64,000 nucleotides of DNA from Bromus sterilis (Eukaryota; Streptophyta; Magnoliopsida; Poales; Poaceae). Under the pieces are notes generated by a model. That model searched no databases, was not told where the DNA came from, and saw only the letters and a program-made list of their open reading frames with translations. The stretch's first letter is position 1. Each line of letters opens with the position of its first letter. The DNA is taken from positions 8,122,001 to 8,186,000 of the forward strand of contig OX465600.1 of the NCBI GenBank assembly GCA_950022295.1. The letters are read 5' to 3'. Positions 12,664-25,340 of this stretch are shown piece after piece. The position numbers and the translations under genes were made by a program.

Positions 12664-13065
12664 TTTAGAGTAAAAGGAAGCCATCCATGGCTCCCCGGTT
12701 CCATTTATTAGACGAAACCGAAGTTTTCCCAGTTCATACAAAGACCAGTTCTTTCACAAGGAAACTAAAAGAAAACAACCACCAGCACTCCACAATCTCA
12801 AAGAAACATCAAGGCAAAGACATTGCGCAACATCGCAACATTGCAACATTCAGTCCAGCACGGGCGAATCAGACCATCTCTGCCTCCAGCAGAGTAGAGG
12901 ACGTCGCCCAGGTCTTTGGCTTCTTCATCAGAGATTGCGAGGGGGAGTTGATCATTTCTAGCGGCGTCATCGGGCTCAGCTCCCTCGACTCCCGGCTCTT
13001 CGTTCCAGAGGACCCCCAGCGTCGATGAGATGGGGTCAGAGAGAGTTGATGCATCAGAGGGAGAG

Positions 13066-16000
13066 CTACCCCACCCCCAGCAGGTGCGGAGCCTTGATGA
13101 TTTTGGAGATCGAGGAAATAGCTTCTCCGATTTTCATCGATTCTTGTTCTTTGAACAAAATCATCCACCTTTGAAGCGAGGTTGAGATCCTCCACCAGAC
13201 CTGTTTAATGTCAATCCAACATGCATTATTAAACACATGATCATTTCTAGTTTTCCATATGCACCAAAGTGCACATGCAGCGATCGAGTTGAGACATGCA
13301 TGTTTGGACTGAGCAGGCCAGTATTGAGCAACTGATAAATAACTACAACCAATGGGGATGCTAAAGAAATTAGATAAGTGCATCCAAATCTGCTTAGCAA
13401 CTACACATTCAAAGAAGAGGTGTTGAATGGTCTCTGTTTCAGAACAGAAGAGGGAGATTGCCCACATTACACATCCAAATCTACCATCCCCTACAGCCCA
13501 CCTATATCCATGTTTGACAGCCTTAATTGCCCACATTACCCCCTGCCAGAACCTGGAGGGAGATTGATTTTTACAAGCAAAAATATTAGGAGATCTACTG
13601 AGATACTTATGCTCAACTAGATCTCTTCAAATTTTGCCCTCATCCTTATAGAATCTTTTAATCCAGTTTCCTAGGAGGCAGAGGTTGAGACCCCTAAGGT
13701 TTGGGATGCCAAGCCCACCAAAATCCTTTTTCATACAGACTAAATGCCAATTAGCTAAATGAATTTTCCTATTACCCTCATCATCACTCCACAAGCAGTG
13801 TGCAAGTTGGGTGTTAACCAAATCTAATGCCCATTTGGGAAATTTAAAAAAGGACAAGAGATAGACAGGAATACTACTAAGGCAGGCTTTAATGAGGTTA
13901 ATTCTAGCAACATAGGAGAGAAGCTTCCCTCTCCAACCAGCAATCCCTTTCAGGATTTTATCTACTATAGGTTGGATATCCTCTTTCCTCAGCTTATCAA
14001 ATGTAAGGGAACTCCCAGACATTTAATTGGGAAATTCCCTACAACACATCTAAAGACACCTAAAAAATCATTAGTTTCTTCCTCACTTAGTCCCATAGGA
14101 ATCAACTCACTCTTGGAGTAGTTGATTTTCATCCCAGAGACACACTCATAACAAGACAATAGCCATTTTAGGTTGGTGGCCTTGCTAATATCAATTTTCA
14201 CAAAGAGTATAGTGTCATCAGCATACTGAAGACAAGTCACCCCTCCTGTGATATGATCAGTGCACAAACCTTCTATCAGGTTATGATTGGAAGCTTTAAC
14301 TAACATTCTAGTCAACACATCTACCACTAGATTGAACAAAAGGGGGGACAGGGGGTCCCCTTGCCTGAGCCCTTTACTTGTAGTGAAGTAACCCCCTTCT
14401 ACACCATTAATCTTCACACCCACAGATCCTCCATGTGTGATCAGATTAATCCAACTAATCCATTTTGAACCAAAGTTTCTTTTGCTGAGAATTTCCTCAA
14501 GGAAATTAAGATTAACTTTGTCAAAGGCCTTTTCATAATCTAGTTTAAGCACTACCCCTGAAGATTGGGACTGATGAACAGAGTGGAGCACTTCATGTGC
14601 TGTCACTACATCTCCAGAATATATCTACCTTTTATAAAGGCAGTTTGATTACTAGCAGTAAGGAGATTCATAAGTCTAGCAAGCCTGTTAGTCAGGACTT
14701 TGGTAAAAAAATTAAGACATCAGTTTAGCAAGTTAATGGGTCTAAATTTCCTAATGTTTGTTGCATCTTTCTCCTTTGGGATGAGAGAAAGGACTGCAAA
14801 GTTTAGCCTAAATATATCCAACTTACCAGAATGGAAATCATCCAACATGTCTAGAAGGTCTTTCTTAATAGTGTCCCAAAATCTCTGATAGAAGAGGAAG
14901 GATAAACCATCAGGACCAGGAGCACCATCTGAATATGACCCAAAAACAGCAACTTTAACTTCCTCCTCAGAGAAAGGTTCTTCTAATCTTTTTTTGTCCT
15001 CAGGGGATAACTTTTCTCCATCAGAGAAAAAAATACTCCTGCAATTTGAAACCATTTCTATCTACTTTTAAAAAAAACTTTGTAGAAGGAAGAAGCAATG
15101 TCAATCATCTCTTTAATATCAGAGGTCTGCCCATTAGGGCCTTCTAAAGAGGAGATCCTAGTTTTCCTCCTCCTCTGATTAGCTACAACATAGAAATATT
15201 TTTTATTCCTATCTCCCTCTAAAATATCTCTATCCCTAGATCTTTGTCTAGCCTTGATTTCCTCCTTTTCCCAAATTTTGGAAAGCTGAGAGTGGATAGC
15301 TTTCAACCTGGTGTTTTCAGCATCAGTGAGACCAACAGTTTCAGCTTTAATATCCAGGTCATCAAACTCTACCAACAACTCTGCTTTTAACTTCCTACTA
15401 GCAGCTTCTATATTCCTGCTCCATCCCGTGGAGAATTTTCTAAATCTCCTCACTTTTTCTTGCCATTTGTCAATAGCACTCTTGGCTTTAACTGGTGCAC
15501 CCCAGTTTTTCTTGAAAAGCTCAAGGAAACCATCCTGTTGTAACCACCATTTTTCAAATTTATAACTAGCTGGGATGGAAGTGATATTAATACCAGAATC
15601 CCACAGGATTGGGGTATGATCACTACAAACTCTAGGAAAGGAAGTGAGAGAACACAATGGAAAGAGTGCTTATAATTCAGTAGAACAGAAGACCCTGTCA
15701 ATTGTGGACATGATCAGATCATGCTGGTTATTCCCCCAGGTATATTTCCTACTGGCTAGCTTAATTTCTAATAGCCCCCGAATCTCAATCCAGGAGTTAA
15801 ATTTCCTACTCCATCTAGCATCAATTTGCCCATTTCTTTTATCAGTGCAATATCTGACTAGATTGTAGTCTCCCCCCACCAAGGTAGGTTGAGAGTCTTC
15901 AAGGAACCAAGAATGAAGTTCAGAGATGAACTCATCTTTTCCTTCATCATAGGGTGACCCATAAAAAGCTACTATTCTAAAGCACAAACCACTACTTTTA

Positions 16001-16299
16001 TATTTAAGACTACAAGATACAGAGAAATTTTTATTCTCCCAGCTAATAACATCAAAAACATCAGTGTCAACTCCCACTAAAATGCCTCCAGCAGAGCCAT
16101 TAGCAGGGAGTGCATGCCAATCAAAATTCCTATTGAGACTAATAGATTTGAGGAAACTATTGGTGAATTGCTCTTTTTTTGTTTCCTGAAAAGTTACATA
16201 AGTTGGTTTAAATTTAGCAAATGTATCTAAAATGCAGTTTTTTCTACCAGGGGCAGCAATCCCCCTAATATTCCAAAAGAGGAAATTCATGGGGCACAT
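13066..16299 (-). pseudogene. LINE ORF2: endonuclease / reverse transcriptase / zf-RVT, decayed
   Basis: Order from the start at 16299: AP-endonuclease-like domain (MNFLFWNIRG..., FQETKK, GGDYNL; 15670-16299), linker (15058-15657), reverse transcriptase (NIRKFRPINLLN; LKLDYEKAFDKVNLNFLEE; SKGLRQGDPLSPLLFNLV; catalytic LQYADDTILF; 13990-15055) and a zinc-binding zf-RVT tail (ETIQHLFFECVVAKQIWMHL; 13066-13536). Lesions: an in-frame TAA at 15670, a stop plus frame change near 15057, a break after INLLN near 14720, a frame change near 14000 (after KCLGVPL) and another between 13627 and 13536. The ATG overlaps the end of ORF1 by 13 nt. No active protein is expected. Confidence 0.9.
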
Positions 16300-18485
16300 C
16301 TTTTCTTGGGGTGCTTGCCCCGCCTATTTTGGTTAATGTTGTCCCACAGGAGACTCTGATCCTGCAGATCATAAGAGAATTTCTTTTGTAACTCAGGAGT
16401 AAAGTATCTACTATGATCTAGATCTCCCACATCCATCCCTTCAGAATGCATGGGGACATCTATTAGACCAAGCTCACTAGAATCTTGTAAATTTAGCTCC
16501 TCGTCATCTTCTAAATCAGACTGAGCACCACTAGGTTTAGTAATAACATGAGCAGGATCTACTTCTACACCTATTTTACTGGCTACATGTAGGAAAACAG
16601 GGTCATTAAAATTAGAAAATGAGTTTTTAAGAATTGTACCTTTAATGTCCCCTTTAGCTTTCTCCAGATTGTTGGATTTTTTCAGTTCCATAGCAATCTC
16701 AAGCATAGACCTGTCTCCTATGTCCACCCTATTGCTTCTCCTGGTAGATACCACAGGGCCCCATTTCTGTAACTGAGGGAAGTTCTCATTGTTCACTTCC
16801 AGTGAAGGGAAAGGTGCAGTCTCAACAGAGGTGCTGATTTCAGAAGGAGGAACAGAGAGAGCTTGCCCTTCTACATTCATAAAGACTGCAATACTTTTGC
16901 TGGATTGAGCACTGGGGCTGAAGATCACATCTCCAGTTTCAGATTCACAATCCTCTTCTCCATCAGAGAGCTCAGTTTCATTCTCAGAAAATTCCATGTC
17001 TTGCAGAAGATTACAGCCTTCAGCAGAATGAGGTTCTTGGATTTGCAGGAAAAATTCCAACGCAGCTTGCTTAGAGCTAGAACTGGAGTTTTTCCCAGAT
17101 CCAGCACTTGGAGAAGGTTTCTGATTAGGCTCACTAGGTTTTTCTGCACCCCTGTTGTCTTGATCTTCTCCAGCAGGAGGGCCAGAACTATTACCAGGTT
17201 TCCTCCCTTTGTCAAGATCATCTGCTAGGAGGTCATCATCATCAAAATCATCTTCAGGAGGTTCTACAGTAACTTTGATTCTGTAAAGGTTGCCTCCTAC
17301 TCCAAACAGTCTATCAGCAGGGATTTTGGTGTGATCCTTGCATCTAATCTTGATCCTCACTTCCTCAGCTAAGTTCTTGAAGTTGTGCTGCCAATCTACA
17401 TCTATTAATGTGCCAAAGACAGAAGCAAATTGCTCCAGGATTGTCCACTGAATCCATTTGGGGTCCATTCCTTCTAGGAGGAGCCAAACATGTTGAAGTT
17501 CTTCTTCAGGTTCAATTTTCCCTTTCCAAACCTCCACATTGACAGTAACTCCTTCATTGGCAGGGAGCCCAAACATGGGGTACCTTGCTACTTGCTCCAC
17601 AGGGATGTGAGGAGGGAATTTCACCAGAAAGGACCAGTCATCCAGCCTTCTAATCTGCCAGGGCCAAGTGGTTTTGTAGATTTCAGAGAAATTAGTAGCA
17701 AGCTCATCCTTAGATATCTGACCAGATTCCACATACACAAGTCAAACATTCTTCACTCCCCCCACATGTTGCAAGTTGACATCTGGAATGTTGATTTGAA
17801 AGAAACCAAGTCCAGAGGCTGCACTACCAACAAACACAGCAGGGGTTCTGGGCTTTTTCCTCTCAGGGCAGTCCTCCACTTGATGGGTCACCATCTTGCA
17901 GATGAAACAGTTGGGTGGGGAATTGCACCCAGCTTTGTGGTGGCCTGGCTCTCCACAGCTGTAGCAGATAACATCAGCATAAGAGGCAGCTTTGGCCTGT
18001 GAAGTTGCTACATGCTCTTTGCTCTGTGAAGCAACATTTGCCTTGCCAGTGTTCTTCCCCTTCTTGCTCCCTTGCTGGTTTCTGTTGCCCTCATCAATGT
18101 TGCTTTTAGGTTTAGGATCACCCTCAGAGAAGTTCCCACCCTGTCCTCCAAAACCAGGGCCTTGTGGGAAATTGCCCTGAGCTCCCACAGGTTGGTTAGA
18201 GCCACCATCTCCAAACACAGGACCTCCACCCCATGGGTTTGAGTGCATCCAAGGATTTGGGGGAGGAGGAAAATATGGCCCTTGAAACGCCCATGGAGGA
18301 GGCACCCCAGGAAAACCATACATCGGCGGCGGCATCTGACCTTGAGGTGGCTGGAATTGGTTGTCTGGAGGTGCACCAGCCCAGTCCTGCTGATTTCCTC
18401 TAGCAGCACCACCTCCTGCGGGGCCCCCTCTGTGGAAATTGTTGCCACGCCTTCCTCCCCTACCTCTCCCCTGGTTCTCAGCCAT
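16287..18485 (-). pseudogene. LINE ORF1: nucleic-acid-binding protein with two zinc knuckles, one nonsense codon
   Basis: Starts MAENQGRGRGG at 18485. A Gly/Pro/Phe-rich stretch follows, then two CCHC knuckles (CYSCGEPGHHKAGC and CFICKMVTHQVEDC). After these comes a globular region of the DUF4283 type found in grass LINE ORF1 proteins (EIYKTTWPWQIRRLDDWSFL...) and an acidic, Ser-rich tail. A single in-frame TGA at 17742-17744 (after GGVKNV) interrupts an otherwise open frame of about 730 codons. The frame is also open upstream of the ATG back to the LINE 5' end once the CACTA insert is removed. Confidence 0.85.
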
Positions 18486-18666
18486 GCTCCTAATTTCCAG
18501 GAGATCTTTGGTGCCCCCCTTCCACTGATCAGCTACCGAAGAGAGTTTTATGGGGGGGTGTCTCTCTCGACCCCCGGCTCGGAAACAATCTGCAGCGGAG
18601 AAGGATTTGGCAAGCACAAGCACTCGCCGCACCCAGACCACACTAGTAGAAAATCGCTCATCAATA

Positions 18667-18850
18667 CCGGTTTGAGAGGGCCTTTTGTACCGGTTAAGAA
18701 ACCGGTACAAAAGGCCCGGTACAAAAGCCCCCCCCCTTTGGTACCGGTTCCTTGCGAACCGGTATTAAAGGGGCCTCCACGTGGGCGTCCAGGAGAGTGC
18801 GCAGACCAAAGGAGCTTTGGTACCGGTTTGTAATACGAATCGGTACCAGA
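18667..18850. repeat. CACTA subterminal repeats, left end
   Basis: Repeated accggt-centred motifs in direct and inverted orientation (taccggttaagaaaccggta and similar), the usual binding-site array next to a CACTA terminus. Confidence 0.75.
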
Positions 18851-18876
18851 GGTTAATTCAAGGTTTAGGGTTCTAA

Positions 18877-18968
18877 GGAGGGGTTTAGGGGTATCGGACC
18901 GTTTCATATCGCGTCGATGCTTAGGGAGGGGTTTAGGGGTATCGGACCGTTTCATATCGCGTCGATGC
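18877..18968 (+). repeat. Two tandem copies of a 48-bp unit
   Basis: Unit beginning ggaggggtttaggggtatcg and ending cgcgtcgatgc, at 18877 and again at 18925. It lies just inside the CACTA subterminal region. Confidence 0.8.
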
Positions 18969-19081
18969 GCCTGCTACGCATTTGGGTTTAGGTAGTACAT
19001 GAAGATAAAGGTGATGCATAGCAACTTGGTGCATATAATATAACACATGTAATTGCATAAGATCGCAAATTATGTAGTACG

Positions 19082-19109
19082 TATGCATGAAGATCGATCT
19101 TCATGCATA
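19082..19109. repeat. Perfect 28-bp palindrome
   Basis: The sequence reads the same on both strands (half-site tatgcatgaagatc). It lies just beyond the transposase/ULP1 stop codon. The following 110 bp repeat a tagtggtactctccga motif two to three times. Confidence 0.8.
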
Positions 19110-19199
19110 TATAGTGGTACTCTCCGAAGCATACTATCTATTACATGTAGCATAGTGGTACTCGATCTCCGAGTCAAACTATATGTTACATGTACATCT

Positions 19200-22100
19200 T
19201 CATTCATAGTGGAACTCTCCGAATGGCGGTATGACGTCCCGAAGGAAAAATCCCGCCAATTCATCGCTAATTGCTTTGAAGCGTTCCTCGATTGAGATCT
19301 TGTCCCGCTTTCTTGCCAACTGTAAAAGAATGAGATACAAATGAATACATGAGCTATGTGTGTGTGTGTATATATATTAAATCACAATCAAACGATTATT
19401 ACTGAAACTAAGCACAACTTATATATGATAACAAAATAAATTTGTGAATATTGTTTTCGTACCTCTTTATTTCTTTCATTATTTGTTCTCTCGCTGATAA
19501 TTTTATGGATGTTCTCGCAAACGTAGTATCCACATAGATTAGTCCCCTGTGGTTGTTGCGGGCATTTCTGTACAAGAATATAATTTAATTAAACAATAAT
19601 CAAGTATGATAAAGGTGTGTGGACCTAGGTAGTACTACTTACTTTGTTCAAACGCCATGTCAGCTTCGGTTTCCATTCATGGGACTGATCTTCCTTGATG
19701 AACGTTTCCCATACGCTGCCCGACAAAAGAAAATGCATAAAAAAGTTATCAATTAGTTGATATTAGGAAATTAACGAAAAAAACCGATAAGAATTAAAAT
19801 TACTTTTTGAGCATAAGAAAAGTCGTCTTGTATAGTATAGGCTCTTTGTTTTTTGAGTCAAAGACTTCAACTTTTCCTTCGTCCATATCAATAACGATAA
19901 GAATAAAGTGGAACCTGCGCACGTTTAAATATGTTGTGCCATATATATAAGTCATCAGTTAAAATTTGAACATCTCGTGAGCAAAAGAGAAATGTCTTAT
20001 AAGACAGTAACACTCACTTGAAGTTGTAAGGCCAAAGTATTATCTTTTTCTCACGTTGTCGCTTCAAAAACCTTAGCAAAGTCTCCGGTGTATCGCTGTT
20101 ATAGATGGGATCCTCTATGGTTATTTCATGCGTTGTATCCGGGTCAATGAACCCAATGTGCTTGATTTCATCCCTTTTGCATTCGAGCATCTTCGATCTG
20201 CATAATATAGCGCACAAAAGATTATAATTTGCAGACAAAGAACGAGCTGAGCTAAAGACTTCTCAAATTACATAAATAAATCACTTACAGACAATAGCAA
20301 CTGATGATAGATTTGTCGAGGGCCTGGAGATTGTATAACTGAAAAAGTTCGCTGAAGTCAACGCTCACAGAGTATTCTTGGAAGTAGTGCTCTTCCTTAA
20401 CTCGCACCATGATACACTGGATCCCTCTCTTTGTGGCATTACTGTACCACGTATGCAAATTACGCATACTTGTTGGTAGCTTCCTGAGATTCTCGACCAA
20501 ATCTTTCCCTTGAACAAATTGATATGCTACTTCATCTAAGGGGTAATCGATGGATTGTCGAGAACTTTCAACGGCCTTCTCGTCAAACACCATGAGAGGG
20601 GGGACCGATTGGACGGGTTGTTGTCTGAGTTGGTGCACTTGTTGTTTCCCTTTTTTCGCTGTGACACCCGATTGAGTGGGTTTTTTAGCCCTCATCATCT
20701 CGTCATACGACTTTTGTATAGAACGCCTATAGTCAGATGGCAGCGATGGTACAGGGTCATATAGATTCTCAACGGTACGCACAACTTTCACCGGATCTAG
20801 AGTCTTCTTAAAAGGGATCTCTGGCACTTTCTTAGCAAAAAAGGCTTTCAGCTCGGACTTACAGGTTTCCATGTTTTCCTCGATAGTTTTTTCCCAAGGT
20901 AACTTCTCAATAGGCGGCAGTGGTTTCTCCTTTCTAGGTCTCTTCCTAGGCGGTGTACCGTTTCACTTAAAGGACGTTGTCTTACGCGGAGGATCTCGAG
21001 ATGGCGGACTCACGCTGGGGTCCCTCTCAGGTAGGTGTGGACTTTGCTGCTCATGTGGACTGCTACCAGGAGGAGTCGATGGCCTTTGCTGCTCATGTGG
21101 ACCGCTACGAAGAGGAGTCGGTGGCCTTTCCTGCTCAGGTGGACTACGAGGAGTCGGTGGCCTTTGCAAAAGGACGATGTATTTCTTGGACAATAGGGTG
21201 AAACCGTGCTTGACATCGGCCATTGTCTTCTCATCATCACCTCTAGGAAAATCAAGCTCCAATGTTTCAAAACCCGAAACAACTTCATCCACCCCGACAC
21301 GAACACAACCAGGTGGAATGGGCATATGATGGTGCGTTGCTCCATCTTCATTTGGGTAAACATAGCCGACCGCCACCTTAACGGACATGTTCCTGAATAA
21401 CATATGTAGCTCGCAATCTGTCTTCTCCGTGACATAATCCACGGGGTAGCTTCCTCCACATCCGTCAAGATGCGAGGAACCCACACTGCTTCTTCGCTGA
21501 GATGGGGCGGCATCGACTTGAGGATCCTGTATAAACAGCGGTTGATCAGGTTCCCTCTGATTTTTCTCAAGCGCCTCCACCCTATTTAACAATTCCGTTA
21601 ACCTGTCTGACTCCTTCTTCTTCTTTCGCGAATGGCTTCTATAAGTGTCAGCGCACTCCGGCCACGCTTCCTTCTTGTTGAGACCTGGGCGAGCTCGAAC
21701 CCGTCCAACGTGTTCAGGATTGCCCAAAGCGAGTGTCAGCTCGTCATTCTCTCTATCGGGAATGTACTCTCCCTTTCTGACCTTTTCAATTGCATCTATA
21801 AGCTTCTTCGTGATTGCTTCAATTTTGTCCTTCCATTTCCCCTGCGCAACGATCTTCCCTGTCATTGGGTCCAACCCTGCCCCATGCGCGAACAACCAGA
21901 GCTTGGACCGGTCGGGCCAGTCCCATGTCTGTGGAGTGATTCGTGCATCCATAAGTTTATCTTCAAACGCTCTCCACTTCGGAATGGCAGTCTTGTAGCC
22001 ACCTGACCCCAAATGATGGAAAAAATCCTTCTTTGAAGCATTTTTCGTATTTGTGACCGATCGGGACACATGAGTAGACGATTGCTTATACCTCTTAAAT

Positions 22101-22834
22101 GCGGGCCAGTGATCTTTTATCTTCACTAGATTATCATTGAATACTGGATCTTCATGCTTATATTTGTCCCATAAATTTTTCTTCCATGTCTGGAATTTCA
22201 TGGCCATCTTCTTGAGAGTCCATTCCTTGAGTTTCTTCTTCTGGCCTTCCGTCATGTCTTCCGGTAGGCTGAAGCGTGTCAGTAGATTGTCGCAAAGAAA
22301 AATTTTAAACGCCCCGTTGACATAACTAGCTTCAGTCCCCGCGTTCTTCGGCTTATGCCACTCTTGAATGTTGATCGGTACATGGTCCCTAACAAGAACT
22401 CCAGCTTGATTTATAAATTTGCGGCAGTGCTCTTTGGGATGCACCGGTTCACCGTTATCCTTAAATGCGATGAGGGCTAACCTACCCTCGCCCTGTAGGA
22501 ATGCGTCGGGCCTCGTTTTGTTTTAACAGACTTGCTCGATGATCCAGAAGGCTAAAAGAAAAATGATTCGTTAATAAGTGCAACACAAATAAATGAATGC
22601 ATCTACTGATGAACATAGACTTGATACATAAATATACACCTCGCCGGAGTTTGTTATGGACACTTCATTCTCTCTTCTAATCTCTTCAGACTCAAGTCCC
22701 TCACCGACATCGTTCAGAAATTGTGTGAGCTCAAAGTCATCTCCATCGGGTTCCGGCCCACGGGCACTCTCAAATATCATTCTCTGCACGGCTTCTTCTT
22801 GATCCTCATTTCGGACGAAGGTGTCGTCCTTCAT
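19200..22834 (-). pseudogene. CACTA second protein: plant transposase region fused to a ULP1-like (C48) cysteine protease domain, decayed
   Basis: First exon from 22834 (MKDDTFVRNEDQEEAVQRM, acidic). The main exon follows, then exons 20018-20197, 19804-19914, 19643-19715, 19463-19567 and 19200-19319, all with GT..AG. The middle (about 21500-22450: RDHVPINIQEWHKPKN...; FHHLGSGGYKTAIPKW) resembles the plant transposase family PF03004. A Pro-rich repeat of the SPHEQQ type comes next. The C-terminal exons form a ULP1-type protease: His in FHFILIVIDM, Asp in VEVFDSK, Gln and Cys in PQQPQGTNLCGYYVCE. So the catalytic set is kept. Damage: a frame break near 22510 (KSVKTK to RPDAFLQGEG) and an in-frame TGA at 20963-20965, after which the same frame continues. 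Confidence 0.82.
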
Positions 22835-23376
22835 AGCTCAATGTCACTACAAAATTAAGAAAACAATTAATTCATTCATCATGTCATGATCATAACAGAT
22901 TGCTAGATGGATAACAATTGAAATGAAGAAAGCAATAACCTAACCCTAACACTCGGCGCTCCTCTCGCTCTTCTCTCTATGTCGCAAGAGATACATGCAC
23001 CACCTCCCTCCCGGACATGCCCTCGAGCCGCTGCTTGCCCTAGCCTCCCTCTCCCTATCACTTCCTGCCACTCGGCACTCCTCCTCACGTCGGCGCCGCG
23101 CTAGCCGACGAACACCAACCGGTACCAAAGGGTACAAGCGGCTCTGAGCCGGTGGGCGGCCATGGACGCGCGTACGGCGAGGTCGTGCCCTTCTCCTTCA
23201 AGTGGCGTGAGACCGGCGTCGACGACGCGTGACCATGCATATACCCCGTCGTCTACAAGCGGCGTGAGACCGGCGTCTACCATCGTCGCAGAGCAGGGGG
23301 GCAAGCAAGTGCGCTGCAGGGCCGTTGTCGACGCCCACGTCCCCGACTTCACCGGCCAGACATTTCGACGAACACC

Positions 23377-24097
23377 TGATACGTCTCAAACGTATCTACT
23401 TTTCCAAACACTTTTGCTATTGTTTTGACTTCATTCTTGCATAATTTGGACGAAACTAACCCGGACTGACGCTGTTTTCAGCAGAGCTACCAGTGCTGTT
23501 TTTATTTTGTGCAGGTTTCTGGATATTTAGGTACGCTGGAAAAATCCCAAAAAATTATATTAAAAATCAGCGTTCCGGAAGCTTCCGTCAGGCCAAAGGG
23601 AGCCACAGGGCAGCCAGGGGGCAGCCAGGAGGGTGCCTGGCGCGGCCCCACCCCCTGGCCGCGCCACCTGCCCTCCTGGGTGGGTCCCACACCCCCTGGT
23701 GACCTACCTTGGCCCCTATTTATTCTCCCGTCGAGGAAACGTCGAAACAGAAGTCGTTTTTTCGATCTACGCTGCGAAGCCGCCGCAACCCTCTGTTCTT
23801 CTCCGGAGAGCTAATCTGGAGGCTGAATTGGCCTCCGGTGAGGGGGAAATCATCGCCATCGTCATCGTCATCACCTCTCCATCACCCATCCATGACTTCA
23901 CCTTGTTTTGTGGCATGATTGACATGATTCTTGGATTGACTTGGCACATGTTCACGCATGTTAAGACTAAAAAGTCTGTTCTGCGTCGATGATCTTTTTA
24001 CTTTAGAGTAGTTATATCACTTTCATGGTTATTAGTTGTTTACTTTCTGCTGGTTATCAAGTACTGTTTTCTGGCGCCGAGGTGTTGAGGGTTATCA
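23377..24097. mobile_element. Solo-LTR-like insertion, 721 bp
   Basis: Starts TGATACGTC and ends GGTTATCA (TGATA...TATCA inverted ends). It is flanked by the 5-bp repeat ACACC at 23372-23376 and 24098-24102. It lies inside the non-coding middle of the CACTA element. No reverse transcriptase or gag is present, so a solo LTR left by recombination fits best; a small non-autonomous element is the alternative. Confidence 0.6.
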
Positions 24098-24479
24098 ACA
24101 CCTCGCGCGCGGTGGCGGCGAAGCGGCGGCGCCGGTCGGACTCTACTGCATCGAGGCGGCACGGCACGACACGGCGGCATGGCGTCTGCGAGGCGACACG
24201 ACACGGCGGCACGGCGTGGGGAGGCGGCGTGGCCGGCGTTAGCGGCATCAGCGCCGGCCGGAGTCTCTGCATGCGCGCGTGCTTGCGGTCGGCGAGTGGG
24301 GAAGGGCGAGGAGGCGAGGAGGATTTACCTGCTGGAGACGGCGAGCGGCGGACAACGGCGGCGCACGTGACTGCGGCAGACGACGGCGGCGCGCGTGGCT
24401 GCGGCGATGTGCAGTGGCGTTGTGTGGACGAGAAGCGCGGATGTGGCGTTTCGCGCGGACTCGCTAAGGAAGAAACCCC

Positions 24480-24760
24480 TTCTGGGGGACCTTTCGTACC
24501 AGTTTGGGGTTCCAACCGGTACCAAAGGCCTTTGGTACCGGTTGCACCCACCAACCGGTACCAAAGGGTATTTTTCTTTTTTTCTTTTTCTGTTTTTCTG
24601 TTTTGCTTTTTCTTTTCTGTTTATTTTCTATTTTTATTTATTTTTTGTATATTTTTCTTTTGCTTTTCTAGTTCTTTTTCTTTTTCTTTTCTTTTCTTTT
24701 TTTATGTTTCTTTTCTTTTCTATTTCTTTTTTTTGTATTTCTTTTGTATATCTTTTTCTC
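24480..24760. repeat. Internal accggt repeats followed by a T-rich tract
   Basis: Two aaccggtaccaaagg / cctttggtaccggtt inverted motifs at 24510-24568 are followed by about 200 bp of nearly pure T with scattered C and G. The plus-strand open frames here are low-complexity artefacts. The motif also occurs at about 23110-23135, far from either CACTA end. Confidence 0.65.
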
Positions 24761-25340
24761 CAACACTTGTGCACATGCACTTTTTTCACCCCTGCCCCTT
24801 GTCCTTTCTCTCTCTTTTTCGCTCTTTGTCTCTCATCAAGAGAGGGGACACTTCCCCCTCTCTTTTCTTTTTCTCTTTTTCTCCCTTTCTCTTTTCTGTT
24901 TTGGGCCGTGGACACCACCACCCCTCTTCTCTTTGCCATGGCCCAACCCTAGCCCACACCTCTTAGTGCCTGTGCGGGAATAAAATTTTATTACGATTGA
25001 ACTCGAATTAAAGTACATAGCTCAACTGAAAATTAAGATACATATGGCTATATTCGAATGTTGGAGTCATTCAGTCATAGTCGTGACTAGCCCTATAAAC
25101 GTCCCCACTGTAGTCGTCGTAGTCGCCGATGTCGTCGTCGCTGGCATCGGGGTCGCGGTACTCGAACCTCGGCGGGTGAGCACGCGTGGGATGGGACTGA
25201 GGGTAGCGCAGGCGGGGGCCACGGTAGGCACTGACCCAAGCCCTTGAAAGACTACATCTCCATTGTTAATATCTCACATACAGTAACATCATTACACAAA
25301 AGTGATTTCCATATTGAGATACACAAGTTATGATCCCTAT

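Noticed and set aside
13990..15055. LINE reverse transcriptase as an active gene
   Set aside because: The YADD box is intact, but the surrounding ORF2 has several stops and frame changes.
18877..18968. Tandem repeat as a CRISPR-like array
   Set aside because: Only two adjacent copies without spacers, inside a plant transposon.
24025..24966. 313-codon plus-strand frame inside the CACTA element
   Set aside because: Half of it is the T-rich tract (Phe/Leu/Ser runs) and part overlaps the LTR-like insert.
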